Assembly: GCF_012932215.1 (NCBI RefSeq)
Contig: NZ_CP048788.1
Span: forward strand, 3,100,001-3,164,000
Reading direction: 5' to 3'
DNA length: 64,000 nt
Source: Roseobacter ponti
GTDB taxonomy: Bacteria; Pseudomonadota; Alphaproteobacteria; Rhodobacterales; Rhodobacteraceae
A model generated the notes under the pieces. The model had not been told where the DNA came from. It did no database searches and saw only the letters and a list, made by a program, of their open reading frames with translations. A program made the translations under genes and the position numbers. This document shows positions 8,943 to 16,370 of this stretch, in pieces; position 1 is the first letter of the stretch, and each line of letters begins with the position of its first letter.

Positions 8943-10640
8943 TCAGATTCCGGTCACTTCGACGCTGTTGTTCGGTCCGACCACAACGGTTCCGAGCTTG
9001 CGGATATGGCTTTCCACAACGTCCCAGATCTGTGGTCCTTCGGTATCTTCATTGACCGAAGCCCAGCCCGAGACGACATAGGCGCGTTGCGGGTCAATTG
9101 CCTCACCGGTGGAGAGCAGCGTCATATTGCTGATACGCTCACCCTGTGGCCTGCTCACATCGATGCTGTAGCCAAGACCGCCGGTCCGAACCATGTCGCC
9201 ACCCTGCTGGTAGTAGGGATCGGGGTTGAAGATGTTATCGGCGACGTCTTCGAGAATGACTTTGAGGAATTCACCCGTCATCTCGCTGCGGTAGGCTTCG
9301 CCGTACGACATGGAGGTCACGTTCCAGATGTCTTCTCTGGTGATTTCCTGACCCGGAATGAGTGAGGGGCCCCAGCGCACACCGGGGCTCAGTGCAATCT
9401 CCGCATCTCGCTCCGACAGCAATGCATCACAGATCAGATCATCCCAGCTGCCGTTGAAGTTGCCCCGGCGGTAGAGAAGGCTGTCTGTTTTGCCGATCAC
9501 TTCCGACATCTCCGCCTCATAAGGCGCACGCTGCTCATCAATGAGCGCTGTGATGCCGGCATCGGGTTCGATGACATCTGAAAACACCGGGATCAGCTTT
9601 GAGCGGTAGCCCATCATGCGCCCGTCGCGGATATCGAGATCAAGACGGGTCACGAATTTCCCGTTCGAACCGGACGGCAGGATAATGGTGTCTCCGATCA
9701 CCACAGGCTCCGGCAGAGCATCATGGGTATGCCCGGACAGGATCACATCAATGCCGGGCACGATGCCGGCCATCTTCTTATCCACGTCAAAACCGTTGTG
9801 GCTCAGTACGACAACACATTCTGCGCCGGCGGCGCGGACTTCCTCGACCATGGCGGCCATGTTTTCGTCGCGGATGCCAAAAGAGTATTCCGGGAACATC
9901 CATCCCGGGTTGGCGATCGGCATATAGGGGAAAGCCTGTCCGATGACGGCGATCTTTGTCCCACCCCGCTCAAACATCTTATAAGGCTTGAAAAGCTCTG
10001 CAGGCTCGTCCCATTCGGCATCGAAGATATTCTGCCCGAGGGCTGCAAAGGGCAGGCCTTCCACAATCTCCGTCACCCGGTCGCTGCCAAGCGTGAATTC
10101 CCAGTGGAACGTCATTGCGTCAGGCCGCAGGGCGTTCATCACATTTACCATGTCCTGACCGGCGGTCTGTTGGCAGGTGTAAGAGCCGTGCCAGGTATCG
10201 CCGCCATCCAGCAACAGGGCATCCGGTCTGTCAGCGCGGATCGCACTGATCACTGTTGCCATGCGGTCCAGCCCGCCAACCCGACCGTAGCCTTTCGCAA
10301 GCGCAGAGAAATCACCCGAACTCAGCGCATAGTGAGAGGGCGATCCGTCTTTGATCCCGTAAAGTCTGCGGAAATCGGCGCCGGTGACATGCGGTACCTC
10401 GCCCTTGTTTTCCCCCACCCCGATGTTAACCGATGGCTCGCGGAAATAGACCGGTTTCAGCTGTGCGTGAATATCTGTGACGTGGATCAGCGAGACATTC
10501 CCGAAAGTTTCAAACGCCAGCAGATCGTCCTGCGTCAGCGCCTGCTGCGCCGCCAGCCGCGCCCAGTTGCCGAACCCGGCGCCGCCATAGAGAGCGGATG
10601 CCGCCATACCAACCTGCAGAAAATCACGTCTTGAGATCAT
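8943..10640 (-). CDS. soxB: SoxB, dimanganese sulfate thiohydrolase
   Basis: A 565-aa periplasmic enzyme that releases sulfate from the SoxY-linked S-sulfonate. It has a twin-arginine signal (ISRRDFLQVGMAAS). The calcineurin-like/5'-nucleotidase metal motifs are all visible: HVTDIHAQLKP, GGDTWHG, SHNGFDVDK and SGHTHDALPEP. The C-terminal 5'-nucleotidase domain follows (about residues 370-560). Length is normal for the family. It lies 87 bp after soxA, and the gap holds a strong terminator hairpin, so its expression may be lower than that of soxXYZA. No strong ribosome site is obvious before the ATG. Confidence 0.95.
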   Translation of the reverse strand: MISRRDFLQVGMAASALYGGAGFGNWARLAAQQALTQDDLLAFETFGNVSLIHVTDIHAQLKPVYFREPSVNIGVGENKGEVPHVTGADFRRLYGIKDGSPSHYALSSGDFSALAKGYGRVGGLDRMATVISAIRADRPDALLLDGGDTWHGSYTCQQTAGQDMVNVMNALRPDAMTFHWEFTLGSDRVTEIVEGLPFAALGQNIFDAEWDEPAELFKPYKMFERGGTKIAVIGQAFPYMPIANPGWMFPEYSFGIRDENMAAMVEEVRAAGAECVVVLSHNGFDVDKKMAGIVPGIDVILSGHTHDALPEPVVIGDTIILPSGSNGKFVTRLDLDIRDGRMMGYRSKLIPVFSDVIEPDAGITALIDEQRAPYEAEMSEVIGKTDSLLYRRGNFNGSWDDLICDALLSERDAEIALSPGVRWGPSLIPGQEITREDIWNVTSMSYGEAYRSEMTGEFLKVILEDVADNIFNPDPYYQQGGDMVRTGGLGYSIDVSRPQGERISNMTLLSTGEAIDPQRAYVVSGWASVNEDTEGPQIWDVVESHIRKLGTVVVGPNNSVEVTGI

Positions 10641-10688
10641 CTCGGATATCTTTCATTACATATGCGCATGTATGAATGTAATGCGCCG

Positions 10689-10718
10689 AAAAAGGGCCCT
10701 GCGCCGGAACGCAGGGCC
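10689..10718 (-). terminator. Rho-independent terminator between soxA and soxB
   Basis: On the leftward strand a perfect 9-bp GC-rich stem (10695-10703 pairing with 10710-10718, 6-base loop) is followed by a C and five T (10693-10689). It begins 10 bp after the soxA stop and lies 49 bp before the soxB start, inside the sox series. It probably terminates part of the soxXYZA transcript. Confidence 0.85.
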
Positions 10719-10727
10719 TTGTTGCGA

Positions 10728-11558
10728 TCAGTTCCTTACGGAGGGTGTTTCGACGGACAGGCCCTGTCCCCGCGACGCAAGATAAAGCTCAAGCGCTTTG
10801 AATTCAGGACCACCTTCATTGTAAGGCTCTGCACGGATATTTTTCATGCAGCCTTTGAAACGCCCGTGAGACGAGTTCATCTTGGTGTTTTTCAGACGAT
10901 ATGTCGGAAAGCCGTTGATCTGGCCCTGGCTGAGGTGATCCGCGCGGATCATGACACCGTAGTTGTCCTCGTGGCAGTTGGAGCACGACATCTGAAGCTG
11001 ACCGACCGGTGTATAATAGAGCTCTTTGCCCTGCTCCCAGAAGGCGGCAGCCTCGCCGTCAATTGCCACATCCACCGGCATGCCGCGTGACTGGAGCCCG
11101 ATCAGGGCCGTCATCGCCGTCATCTGCCCGCCTGACCATTTCCAGGCGTCTGCCCCCATCCGGTCTGTGCGGCATTCGTTCACCAGCTCTTCCATGGTGA
11201 CAAGTTCGCCGTCTTTGACCTTGGGCAGTGTTGGCCGCAGTCCGGCGAAATCCTCAACGTTCTCATGGCATGAAGAGCAGGATTTGCCTTCCGATCCCTG
11301 AGCGGTCTCCCAAAGATCAATCGCCTGATCCACGAAAACCATACCGGGATTGTCGAAGTCATCCGTCTCAAGATCCTGGGTTTCTTCCGACCGGAACCGC
11401 CAGCCGGAATAGATCGTTTTCACACTTTCCATGTGATCCGGAGCCGCGGTTTCGGTGACCATCTCCTCACCCTCGATCACAAGGCTTTTGCTGTCCTGCG
11501 CCAGACCGACGCCCGCCGCAAAAGTGATGACCGTCGCTATGCCGATTGAAATCCGCAT
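10728..11558 (-). CDS. soxA: SoxA, diheme cytochrome c subunit of SoxXA
   Basis: A 276-aa periplasmic subunit of SoxXA, which couples thiosulfate oxidatively to the SoxY Cys. It has a signal peptide (ISIGIATVITFAAGVGLA). Heme sites are CSSCH at 94-98 and CSNCH at 192-196. The active-site Cys, modified to persulfide in the family, is in GRFKGCMKN (Cys237). ATG 11558 follows GGAGG at good spacing; an in-frame codon seven residues upstream is less likely. It lies 27 bp after soxZ and is followed by a terminator. Confidence 0.95.
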   Translation of the reverse strand: MRISIGIATVITFAAGVGLAQDSKSLVIEGEEMVTETAAPDHMESVKTIYSGWRFRSEETQDLETDDFDNPGMVFVDQAIDLWETAQGSEGKSCSSCHENVEDFAGLRPTLPKVKDGELVTMEELVNECRTDRMGADAWKWSGGQMTAMTALIGLQSRGMPVDVAIDGEAAAFWEQGKELYYTPVGQLQMSCSNCHEDNYGVMIRADHLSQGQINGFPTYRLKNTKMNSSHGRFKGCMKNIRAEPYNEGGPEFKALELYLASRGQGLSVETPSVRN

Positions 11559-11585
11559 GGTTTCCTCCCTGTTTCCCACGCGTTC

Positions 11586-11915
11586 TTACGACACGCTGAT
11601 TGCTTTTGTTTCCTCGTAGACGGACCCGTCATCATCGTACCAGATGAATTTGAACTCGCCTGTTTCAGGAACGATCGCCTCAAACTGGAAGTAGGGGTTC
11701 GTCGAAATCGCAGGCTCGAGCGTCACATCAATGACGTTCTGACCGTTAAATTCTGCAGTAAACCGGTTGATGATCGACCGCGGGATGACGTTGCCGTCAC
11801 TGTCCTTGCGCTGACCACTTTCCATCGTGTGACTGATCAGCGTTTTGATCTCGATGGTCTCGCCGGCAGAAGCCGTTTTCGGGACTTTGACGCGGGGTTT
11901 AACACCAGATGCCAT
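11586..11915 (-). CDS. soxZ: SoxZ, sulfur-carrier partner protein
   Basis: A 109-aa protein without a signal peptide, as in other SoxZ; it travels to the periplasm with Tat-exported SoxY. The whole protein is one immunoglobulin-like SoxZ domain, recognisable from VKVPKTASAGETIEIKTLI, HTMESGQRKD and FIWYDDDGSVYEE. It forms the SoxYZ carrier heterodimer on which all intermediates are bound. It lies 25 bp after soxY with a TCTCCTCG-type ribosome-site complement just before the ATG. Confidence 0.95.
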   Translation of the reverse strand: MASGVKPRVKVPKTASAGETIEIKTLISHTMESGQRKDSDGNVIPRSIINRFTAEFNGQNVIDVTLEPAISTNPYFQFEAIVPETGEFKFIWYDDDGSVYEETKAISVS

Positions 11916-11940
11916 TTTTATCTCTCCTCGTCCGTTCGGA

Positions 11941-12363
11941 TCAGCCGCCGCAGCCGCCGATTGTTACTTTGATATTGGCCGATGCCTTCTGGAACGAACC
12001 GTCTTCCATTTCAGCGATTGCAATCACATTCTGCGTTCTTGCCAGTCTGATCCGTGTCGATGCCGTTCTGGACGCACTGAGCGGCCCGAATTTGAATGTC
12101 GCGACATTCGGCACCGGGTTTCCGTCTGCAAAGAGCACGATGGATACGGCACCCGGAGCACTCACGCCGATCGGCACGGTGTTCCCGTTTTCGGCAATTT
12201 CAGGAGCATCCAGTGTGATGGCACCTTCGCCAAGTTCGGCACCGCCTGTGACTTTTGCGATTTCGTCATCGGTAAGCGACGCGAAGGCGGGCAGTGATCC
12301 CATTGCCATAGCGGCCATACCGGCAGAGCTTGTAATCAGCAGATTACGTCGTGACAGTTTCAT
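11941..12363 (-). CDS. soxY: SoxY, sulfur-carrier protein with C-terminal GGCGG
   Basis: A 140-aa periplasmic carrier. The N-terminus is a twin-arginine signal (LSRRNLLITSSAGMAA), with probable cleavage after AFA. The C-terminus is the flexible swinging arm ending in GGCGG, whose Cys138 binds thiosulfate and all later intermediates. The central domain is the usual Ig-like SoxY fold. It lies 27 bp after soxX in the soxXYZA transcript. Confidence 0.96.
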   Translation of the reverse strand: MKLSRRNLLITSSAGMAAMAMGSLPAFASLTDDEIAKVTGGAELGEGAITLDAPEIAENGNTVPIGVSAPGAVSIVLFADGNPVPNVATFKFGPLSASRTASTRIRLARTQNVIAIAEMEDGSFQKASANIKVTIGGCGG

Positions 12364-12390
12364 TTTGTTCTCCTCGAAAACACGAAGTTA

Positions 12391-12843
12391 TTATTCTTTG
12401 AGAGTCTTGAGATATGCGACCACATCTTCGACCTGCTGCGCGGTCAGAATGCTGGTGCCGGCAAAATCTTCAAGCGGGCGTTCGTAGCCGCTGTCGATGT
12501 AGAACGCGGGCATCATCGTGCCCTCAAACATCATCTTGGCATTGCTGACGATGCCGCGCAGCTGCTCTTCGGTCCAGCGGTCTGCAACCCCGTCCAGAAC
12601 CGGAGCAACCTCACCATGGAAGGATTCCTCGGACAGATCCGAATTTGCATGACATGCAAGACAGTTGCCAAGTTTGCGGTTCGCAAAGACATCGCGGCCG
12701 CTGACCGGATCCCCTGCAGTGCCGGTCAGTGACGCACTGACCACACCTTCTTCAAATTTTACTTCCGACGGCGCGACTTCGTCCGCCATCGCCGGAAAGA
12801 CGACCAGCGCTGCAATTGCAACAATTCCTGTTGTGCGTTTCAT
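12391..12843 (-). CDS. soxX: SoxX, monoheme cytochrome c subunit of SoxXA
   Basis: A 150-aa periplasmic cytochrome with a signal peptide (GIVAIAALVVFPAMA). One heme site CLACH is at residues 61-65, and a Met-rich loop (EGTMMPAFYIDSG) supplies the distal ligand. With SoxA it forms the enzyme that joins thiosulfate to SoxY. ATG 12843 follows GGGAGG; an in-frame start six codons upstream has no support. It is the first gene after a 170-bp region containing the best SoxR-type palindrome, so it heads the structural transcript. Confidence 0.94.
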   Translation of the reverse strand: MKRTTGIVAIAALVVFPAMADEVAPSEVKFEEGVVSASLTGTAGDPVSGRDVFANRKLGNCLACHANSDLSEESFHGEVAPVLDGVADRWTEEQLRGIVSNAKMMFEGTMMPAFYIDSGYERPLEDFAGTSILTAQQVEDVVAYLKTLKE

Positions 12844-12916
12844 GCACCCTCCCTGGGACAATAGTGTTCTTCTTTTTCCGGTACACTAGCGCACACAATC
12901 GAAACAACGCAATATC

Positions 12917-12936
12917 AAATTCATTTTCGTGAATTT
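12917..12936. promoter_or_regulatory. Putative SoxR operator upstream of soxX (wx region)
   Basis: A perfect palindrome with 7-bp arms and a 6-base centre: AAATTCA, TTTTCG, TGAATTT. It contains ATTC-N8-GAAT. It lies 74 bp before the soxX start, in the soxW-soxX gap, where Paracoccus SoxR is known to bind. Binding here is inferred from position and motif. Confidence 0.75.
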
Positions 12937-13013
12937 ATTAACAGGCACACAGCGCATCAGTCGCCGCGCCGGATGCAGGCCAGTGCACTGATTACAATAG
13001 TTTATCCGGAATT

Positions 13014-13592
13014 CTATCGCGTGTCACCGTCATCACGCTCCTGGATCATTCTTGCATGATAACGTTGGAAATCTTCCTCTGAAGTATCAAGGTAGCGCTC
13101 TTCTTTTACCCAGGTCATCAGGTCGAGAGTCGTGCCGGCTGAAAAGGCGCCGGGCATAACCGCGACGGCCTGCTGCTGCGCTGATTTGCTCTCGTCCAGC
13201 GTGGTATCCAGAAAGATCATCGTCGGTGTGAAGAGCACACCCCATTTGCGCAGGGCTTCTTTTTCTGTGAGCTCTTCGCCGTCGGTGTCCACCACTTCGA
13301 TGTCACCGTGCAGGTTCAGCTGCACTGTATAATAGTCTTCCTGAAGAAGCGTATTCACACGCGGGTCGGGAAAGGTGTTCTCGTGCATATCGCGACAGTA
13401 CAGGCAGCCGCGCTGCTCGACCAGGATCAGCATCCTTTTGCCCTCCGCCTGTGCTTCGGCAAAGTCTTCCTGCAGATCCTTGAACGTATCGCGCATCCAG
13501 TCCGCTTTATGCAGACCATCGTCGCCCATTTCGGCAGCATGGGCCGTGAGCGTCATGCCGGCCAGAGCCAGACCAAAGAGTATCGAACGCAT
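13014..13592 (-). CDS. soxW: SoxW, periplasmic thioredoxin
   Basis: A 192-aa thioredoxin-fold protein with a signal peptide (SILFGLALAGMTLTAHA). The active site is CLYC in VEQRGCLYCRDMHENTF, and the cis-Pro is in LFTPTMIFLD. In Paracoccus, SoxV passes electrons across the membrane to SoxW to keep SoxYZ active. GGAGG precedes the ATG at 13592, and the gene is 17 bp after soxV, so soxVW forms one unit. The region to soxX carries a separate operator. Confidence 0.9.
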   Translation of the reverse strand: MRSILFGLALAGMTLTAHAAEMGDDGLHKADWMRDTFKDLQEDFAEAQAEGKRMLILVEQRGCLYCRDMHENTFPDPRVNTLLQEDYYTVQLNLHGDIEVVDTDGEELTEKEALRKWGVLFTPTMIFLDTTLDESKSAQQQAVAVMPGAFSAGTTLDLMTWVKEERYLDTSEEDFQRYHARMIQERDDGDTR

Positions 13593-13609
13593 ATTTTCCT
13601 CCTCCGGAT

Positions 13610-14350
13610 TTATCCGATTGAACTGAACCACGGAATGTTTTCAAGCATCCACTGTGCGATGATATTAATCGTATCCGTCGCAATCAGAATGCCGAAAATG
13701 ATCAGCAGAACGCCCATCAGCTTTTCGACAATGCCCAGATGGCGCCTGAACCGGCGCATCCAGGCCATGAAGGGGCCGACAAACAGAGCGGCCCCGATAA
13801 AGGGCAGTGTCATTCCCAGACCGTAAACAAAGAGCAGGATGGCCCCGTGGGAAGCGGTTTCCTGCCCGGCTGCGGTAAACAGGATCGCCGCCAGAACCGG
13901 TCCCACGCAGGGCGTCCAGCCAAAAGCAAAGGCCAGACCGATCACGTAGGCGCCGACCAGGCCGACCTGTCCTGTGTCTGCGCCGTCGGCCCGGAACTGC
14001 CGGTAGAGTATGCCGATTTTCAGCACCCCCAGAAAGTGCAGCCCCATGGCAATGATGATAGCAGCGGCGATCCATCGCAGAACATCAAAGTATTCGCGGA
14101 CCATCTGCCCGAAGACCGTCGCCGTGGCCCCCAGACCCATAAAGACGGTGATCACTCCAAGGGCAAAACACACCGACGCCAGAACCGCACGGCGACGCAC
14201 GGCACCGGTGATCGGCGCATCTTCCGATATCTGGTTCATTCCGACACCCGCAAGGTAGCTGAGATAGAACGGCACCATCGGCAGAATGCAGGGTGATAAA
14301 AAAGACAGCAGACCCGCGAAAAAGGCGCCCAAAAATGTCACATCGAACAT
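13610..14350 (-). CDS. soxV: SoxV, CcdA-type membrane thiol transporter
   Basis: A 246-aa inner-membrane protein with six hydrophobic segments, the CcdA/DsbD-transmembrane family. Redox Cys are in SFLSPCILPMVP (first helix) and FGWTPCVGPVLA (fourth helix). It moves reducing equivalents from cytoplasmic thioredoxin to SoxW. ATG 14350 follows GGGAG; an ATG 27 bp further upstream has no ribosome site and adds residues not typical of the family. It is divergent from soxS with a shared 79-bp control region. Confidence 0.93.
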   Translation of the reverse strand: MFDVTFLGAFFAGLLSFLSPCILPMVPFYLSYLAGVGMNQISEDAPITGAVRRRAVLASVCFALGVITVFMGLGATATVFGQMVREYFDVLRWIAAAIIIAMGLHFLGVLKIGILYRQFRADGADTGQVGLVGAYVIGLAFAFGWTPCVGPVLAAILFTAAGQETASHGAILLFVYGLGMTLPFIGAALFVGPFMAWMRRFRRHLGIVEKLMGVLLIIFGILIATDTINIIAQWMLENIPWFSSIG

Positions 14351-14375
14351 GCGATCGAGGCTCCCCGCTTGAAAC

Positions 14376-14393
14376 ATTCAAACATTAGATTAT
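14376..14393. promoter_or_regulatory. Putative SoxR operator between soxV and soxS (sv region)
   Basis: ATTC (14376-14379), eight bases, GATT (14388-14391): one mismatch from the ATTC-N8-GAAT sites before soxX and soxG. A second, wider inverted pair, TTCAA (14378-14382) and TTGAA (14396-14400), overlaps it. The site is placed to control both divergent transcripts; SoxR binding in this interval is known in Paracoccus. Confidence 0.6.
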
Positions 14394-14429
14394 GATTGAA
14401 ACACTCCAGGCGTCAATGCAGGGCTGTTC

Positions 14430-14798
14430 GTGTTCAATCTGAAATCCGCAGTAATTTATATTTTTCTGTGTCTGCCGGGATCCGCCTGGGCGGAAACATA
14501 TCTGCTGATGGCAGAAGAACAGGGCTGTTTCTGGTGTCAGAAGTGGGACGAGGAAATTGCCGCGATATATCCGAAGACGGCAGAAGGGCGCGCTGCACCT
14601 TTAAGGCGGTATGATCTGCATGCTGACAGCCCGGATGTGGAATTCGAAAGACGTGTAAGTTTCACGCCCACGTTTATTCTGGTCAGGGATGGTCAGGAAA
14701 CGGGGCGCATCGAAGGGCATCCGGGACCTGACTTTTTCTGGGGCCTGTTGCAGATATTGTTCAATGACGCGGAAATTCCGCTCGACGGAACCGGATAA
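14430..14798 (+). CDS. soxS: SoxS, periplasmic thioredoxin-like protein
   Basis: A 122-aa small thioredoxin with a signal peptide (AVIYIFLCLPGSAWA). The active site CFWC is in EEQGCFWCQKWDEE and the cis-Pro is in SFTPTFILV. In Paracoccus SoxS keeps SoxYZ in the active reduced form. It starts with GTG; only a weak CAGGG precedes it. It is followed after 6 bp by soxR, forming a soxSR(T) unit divergent from soxVW. Confidence 0.9.
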   Translation: MFNLKSAVIYIFLCLPGSAWAETYLLMAEEQGCFWCQKWDEEIAAIYPKTAEGRAAPLRRYDLHADSPDVEFERRVSFTPTFILVRDGQETGRIEGHPGPDFFWGLLQILFNDAEIPLDGTG

Positions 14799-14804
14799 TC
14801 AGAC

Positions 14805-15191
14805 ATGGCACCCCAGGCAGACCCTCATTATGGCACCGGCGATGAGACAACATCCCGTCTGCCGGTTTTTGACCCCGAGATGTGCGCGGAAGACATCGAC
14901 AGGATGATGCAGAACGCGCAGAACGCCGCAAATTTTCTAAAAGCGATCAGCCACGAAGGGCGCCTGATGATCCTGTGTCATCTGGCGACCGGCGAGAAAT
15001 CTGTCACCGAGCTTGAAGATCTTCTTGCCGCACGTCAGGCTGCGGTTTCCCAGCAGTTGTCGAGGCTGCGGCTTGAGGGTCTCGTAAAGCCGCGCAGGGA
15101 TGGCAAGGCGATCTACTACAGCTTGACAGACGACAGGCCGAAGCAAATCATGGAAGTGGTCTATGATCTCTTTTGCCGGGATGCAGACTGA
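14805..15191 (+). CDS. soxR: SoxR, ArsR-family persulfide-responsive repressor
   Basis: A 128-aa winged-helix repressor of the ArsR family. The helix-turn-helix is around SVTELEDLLAARQAAVSQQLSRL (split reading: SVTELEDLL then AAVSQQLSRLRLEG), and the wing around RRDGKAIYYSL. Cys58 (in LMILCHL) and Cys124 (in DLFCRD) occupy the places of the two Cys that form a polysulfide bridge in SqrR/BigR-type sensors; Cys27 is additional. It is expected to repress the sox promoters until sulfane sulfur modifies it. An earlier in-frame Met at residue 26 could be an alternative start. Confidence 0.9.
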   Translation: MAPQADPHYGTGDETTSRLPVFDPEMCAEDIDRMMQNAQNAANFLKAISHEGRLMILCHLATGEKSVTELEDLLAARQAAVSQQLSRLRLEGLVKPRRDGKAIYYSLTDDRPKQIMEVVYDLFCRDAD

Positions 15192-15234
15192 CCGCTCTGC
15201 GTCCGCGTAAGCCGGTCCCGGGGAGGAAATCGGG

Positions 15235-16290
15235 ATGCTGGATTTTTTCGGAGAAGCCGGCTCTGCCGCGCTGATCGGTTTGCTGGGCGGTATTGCCCTT
15301 GGCCTTGCTGCCCGGATCGGGCGCTTTTGCACGCTGGGTGCGATCGAGGACGCTCTTTACGGGTCTGATGACCGGCGGCTTCGCATGTGGGGTATCGCGA
15401 TCGGAGTGGCCATTACCGGCACCCAGTTCGCGATCTCTCTGGAGTATCTGCAGGCAGCGCAAACGACCTATCTCGACCGCATCTGGAACCCGGCCGGCAC
15501 CATCATCGGCGGCCTGCTATTCGGATATGGCATGGCTCTGAGCGGGAACTGCGGGTACGGCGCGCTTGCGCGGCTGGGCGGTGGTGATCTTCGCTCCTTT
15601 GTCATCGTGCTTGTTATGGGGCTCTCGGCTTACTTTGTGATGTCAGGTCCGCTCGCACATGTCCGTGTATGGCTTTTCCCGGTTCAGGAGGGGGCGACAA
15701 CGCCACAGGGGTTCGGACAACTGGCAGAGCAGTTCCTGCGCGTGGATCCGGCCGTCAGCGGGCTGGTTCTGGGGGGCGCGGTCATTCTGCTCGCGCTCAG
15801 CAGCAAAGCGATGCGGGCCTCACCAAAGCATATCTTCTGGGGGGCCGTTGTGGGTATCGCGATTGTCTCGGGATGGATCGGCACCTACTGGATTGCAAAC
15901 GCCGGATTCGACGCGGAACCGGTCGAAACACATACCTTTGCTGCCCCCATCGGAGACACGGTCTTTTATATGATGACGGCCTCCGGCACTGACCTGTCCT
16001 TCAGTGTGGGGTCGGTGCTCGGTGTTGTTCTTGGTGCGGCTGCGGGGTCGTGGTCCAACGGACATTTCCGCTGGGAAGCCTGCGATGACCCGCGCGAGCT
16101 TAAACGGCAGATCATGGGGGCCGCGCTGATGGGCCCGGGCGCGATCCTTGCTGTCGGGTGCAGCGTCGGTCAGGGAGTATCGGCCTTCAGCACCCTGGCC
16201 TATAGCGCGCCGGTTGCTTTCGTCGCGATCTTTCTGGGTGCGAGCATGGGGCTGAAACAGCTGATCACAGGGTTCGCTCCGGCTGAATGA
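15235..16290 (+). CDS. soxT: SoxT, YeeE/YedE-family transporter
   Basis: A 351-aa inner-membrane protein of the YeeE/YedE family with about ten hydrophobic segments. Cys motifs are GRFCTLGA near residue 33, GYGMALSGNCGYGALARLGGG (split over two half helices) near residue 100, and AVGCSVGQGVSAFS near the C-terminus. A strong GGGGAGGAAA lies before the ATG. It directly follows soxR, so it is probably co-transcribed with it. In other sox loci SoxT either imports sulfur compounds or helps relay the thiosulfate signal to SoxR. A paralogue with different Cys context lies at 4174. Confidence 0.86.
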   Translation: MLDFFGEAGSAALIGLLGGIALGLAARIGRFCTLGAIEDALYGSDDRRLRMWGIAIGVAITGTQFAISLEYLQAAQTTYLDRIWNPAGTIIGGLLFGYGMALSGNCGYGALARLGGGDLRSFVIVLVMGLSAYFVMSGPLAHVRVWLFPVQEGATTPQGFGQLAEQFLRVDPAVSGLVLGGAVILLALSSKAMRASPKHIFWGAVVGIAIVSGWIGTYWIANAGFDAEPVETHTFAAPIGDTVFYMMTASGTDLSFSVGSVLGVVLGAAAGSWSNGHFRWEACDDPRELKRQIMGAALMGPGAILAVGCSVGQGVSAFSTLAYSAPVAFVAIFLGASMGLKQLITGFAPAE

Positions 16291-16370
16291 CATCCGTTGG
16301 CTCCGATATCCCACTTATCCGGCCGACAACGAGGATTGACCATCCTGACTGCAGGGCCAAGACTTGACGG

